A stretch of DNA of 64,000 bases, taken from Motilimonas sp. E26 (GTDB lineage: Bacteria > Pseudomonadota > Gammaproteobacteria > Enterobacterales > CBDFNC01). The position numbers and the translations under genes are program-made. The stretch lies in contig NZ_JAIBHJ010000009.1 in assembly GCF_021278025.1 (NCBI RefSeq), positions 62,001 to 126,000 of the forward strand, read 5' to 3'. The notes beneath the pieces are model-generated. The model had not been told where the DNA came from and ran no database searches. It saw only the letters and a program-made list of their open reading frames with translations. Positions 63,204 to 64,000 of the stretch are shown one piece after another (the first letter of the stretch is position 1; each line of letters starts with the position of its first letter).

Positions 63204-64000
63204 ATACCAAGATTTTTTCAAAGATAACCCTTGGGAGGGGATCGATGTAGGATCATATCCGTCATCAGCTAGAAGGTTGTATAAAGAGGATGCTAGATTT
63301 TGGGTTTCTGTTAATGCAGAAGGAAACTTTTTGTTTTTTGTAGAAGAGAATGGAAGTTTCGACTTTGATATTGTCAATAGATTAGATTGCCTAAGTATTC
63401 AATTAGATCAGATCTCAGATAAGACGCGGCTTGTTTGTACTCTTTTAGATGCAGAAATGTTTGATAAGTTCCGCACAATTGCTAAGGATGTCGCGGCATA
63501 CTCGTCAGAATATGGCGGATTAAACCTGTTTCGTAGTGTTATAGCGAGAATTTACTCATGGAGTGAGTTCTTGAAGCCGTCCAGATCTGGATTAGGCTTT
63601 AGGGAGTTGATTGGATTTTGGGGGGAGCTGTTTATATTCCACAGTCATTTCGTTGAATTTTTCGGTTCCGAAGAAGCACTTAAAGCTTGGATTGGGCCAG
63701 AAAACAAGAAGCAGGACTTCACGTTCGGGGATTATGCTTTCGAGATAAAAACAAGCATTGTAGGTGATAACAATGACCTCAAAATATCCTCAATAGAGCA
63801 GCTTCAAAAGGTTACGAACTCTCTTTACCTAATTACTCTGAGGGTAAATGAGAGCCTAGGATTGTCCGGACTGACAGTGGCTGATTTGGTTGATAAATGC
63901 ATTACTCTAATTGACGAAGACGATGCCCTGAAATCTGAGTTTTTGCATAAAATCGCTAAAAAGTATGGCAAGGCAAATGATGCTGAATTGGCAAGAAAAT
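63193..64000 (+). CDS. PD-(D/E)XK nuclease-fold protein (DUF4420-like), cut by window end
   Basis: At least 269 residues; no stop before the window edge. It starts MTNRYQDFFKDNPWEGIDVG. The centre has GFRELIGFWGELFIFHSHF, then KKQDFTFGDYAFEIKTSIVG: Glu, Asp and E-x-K placed as in PD-(D/E)XK nucleases, matching the DUF4420 family. It is expected to be the cutting subunit of the system. Start overlaps the Z1 stop. The remainder and any further genes lie outside the window. Confidence 0.82.
   Translation, partial: MTNRYQDFFKDNPWEGIDVGSYPSSARRLYKEDARFWVSVNAEGNFLFFVEENGSFDFDIVNRLDCLSIQLDQISDKTRLVCTLLDAEMFDKFRTIAKDVAAYSSEYGGLNLFRSVIARIYSWSEFLKPSRSGLGFRELIGFWGELFIFHSHFVEFFGSEEALKAWIGPENKKQDFTFGDYAFEIKTSIVGDNNDLKISSIEQLQKVTNSLYLITLRVNESLGLSGLTVADLVDKCITLIDEDDALKSEFLHKIAKKYGKANDAELARK

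Noticed and set aside
1-64000. CRISPR arrays, tRNA and rRNA genes, complete insertion sequences
   Set aside because: No regularly spaced direct repeats, no cloverleaf or rRNA signatures, and no transposase gene were seen on either strand.

Overview
The window looks like a chromosomal segment of a marine-type gammaproteobacterium, probably of the Alteromonadales/Shewanella neighbourhood. The basis is the order gmk-rpoZ-spoT-trmH with recG further along on the same strand, a nirBD-nirC cluster behind a perfect FNR site, many c-di-GMP and chemotaxis proteins, moderate GC, and short dispersed intergenic repeats of the kind seen in that group. Species cannot be named from the sequence alone. No tRNA, rRNA, CRISPR array or complete insertion sequence was seen.

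Layout. 0-9.3 kb: a PepSY protein with an OmpR-type response regulator and sensor kinase; an unusual ZIP/ArsP-type two-part metal permease with a His-rich tail; an L,D-transpeptidase-like protein; a coupled cytochrome b561/YceI pair; a DUF1835 protein; and rlmA. 9.4-15.8 kb: an acetyltransferase, a FimV-like LysM protein, a 280-bp MITE, a TPR protein coupled to a TPR-GGDEF diguanylate cyclase, and an M23 envelope peptidase. 15.9-21 kb: FNR-controlled nirB-nirD-nirC and ilvE. 21-30 kb: a chemotaxis receptor with a frameshifted tail, a secreted beta-domain protein, a hypothetical protein, an MgtC-like protein, cysK, a solute-binding-like protein and pgi. 30-38.6 kb: a frameshifted aqpZ, a spermidine-synthase-like protein, a YiiD-type GNAT/hotdog protein, an AsmA protein, recG, a TolA/TonB-C-like protein and a DUF4272 protein. 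38.6-46.1 kb: pldA, a second copy of the MITE, marR, an RpoH-like sigma factor, a YbaK-type deacylase, then trmH-spoT-rpoZ-gmk. 46-51.7 kb: an amphipathic helical protein, a GGDEF-EAL protein, a PrpA-like phosphatase and a Tle-type lipase.

52-64 kb is accessory. It holds a SEC-C protein, a MerR regulator fused to a methyltransferase, and a HipB/HipA-like operon preceded by three copies of a GGGAATATAGTCCC-type operator and by a second, different palindrome pair. It ends in a defence island: XRE regulator, C5 DNA methyltransferase, TerB-like protein, GHKL (MutL/MORC-like) ATPase, Z1-domain helicase-like ATPase, and a PD-(D/E)XK (DUF4420-like) protein cut by the window edge. The last five are packed on one strand, four of them overlapping or tightly spaced.

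The defence island is the best candidate for an under-described system. Its backbone (methyltransferase, MutL/MORC ATPase, Z1, PD-(D/E)XK) matches restriction-modification systems predicted by comparative genomics. The TerB-like subunit inside the operon is the least expected part. Two broken genes (aqpZ and the chemoreceptor tail), the MITE pair and the FNR site inside a terminator hairpin are the other points worth checking.
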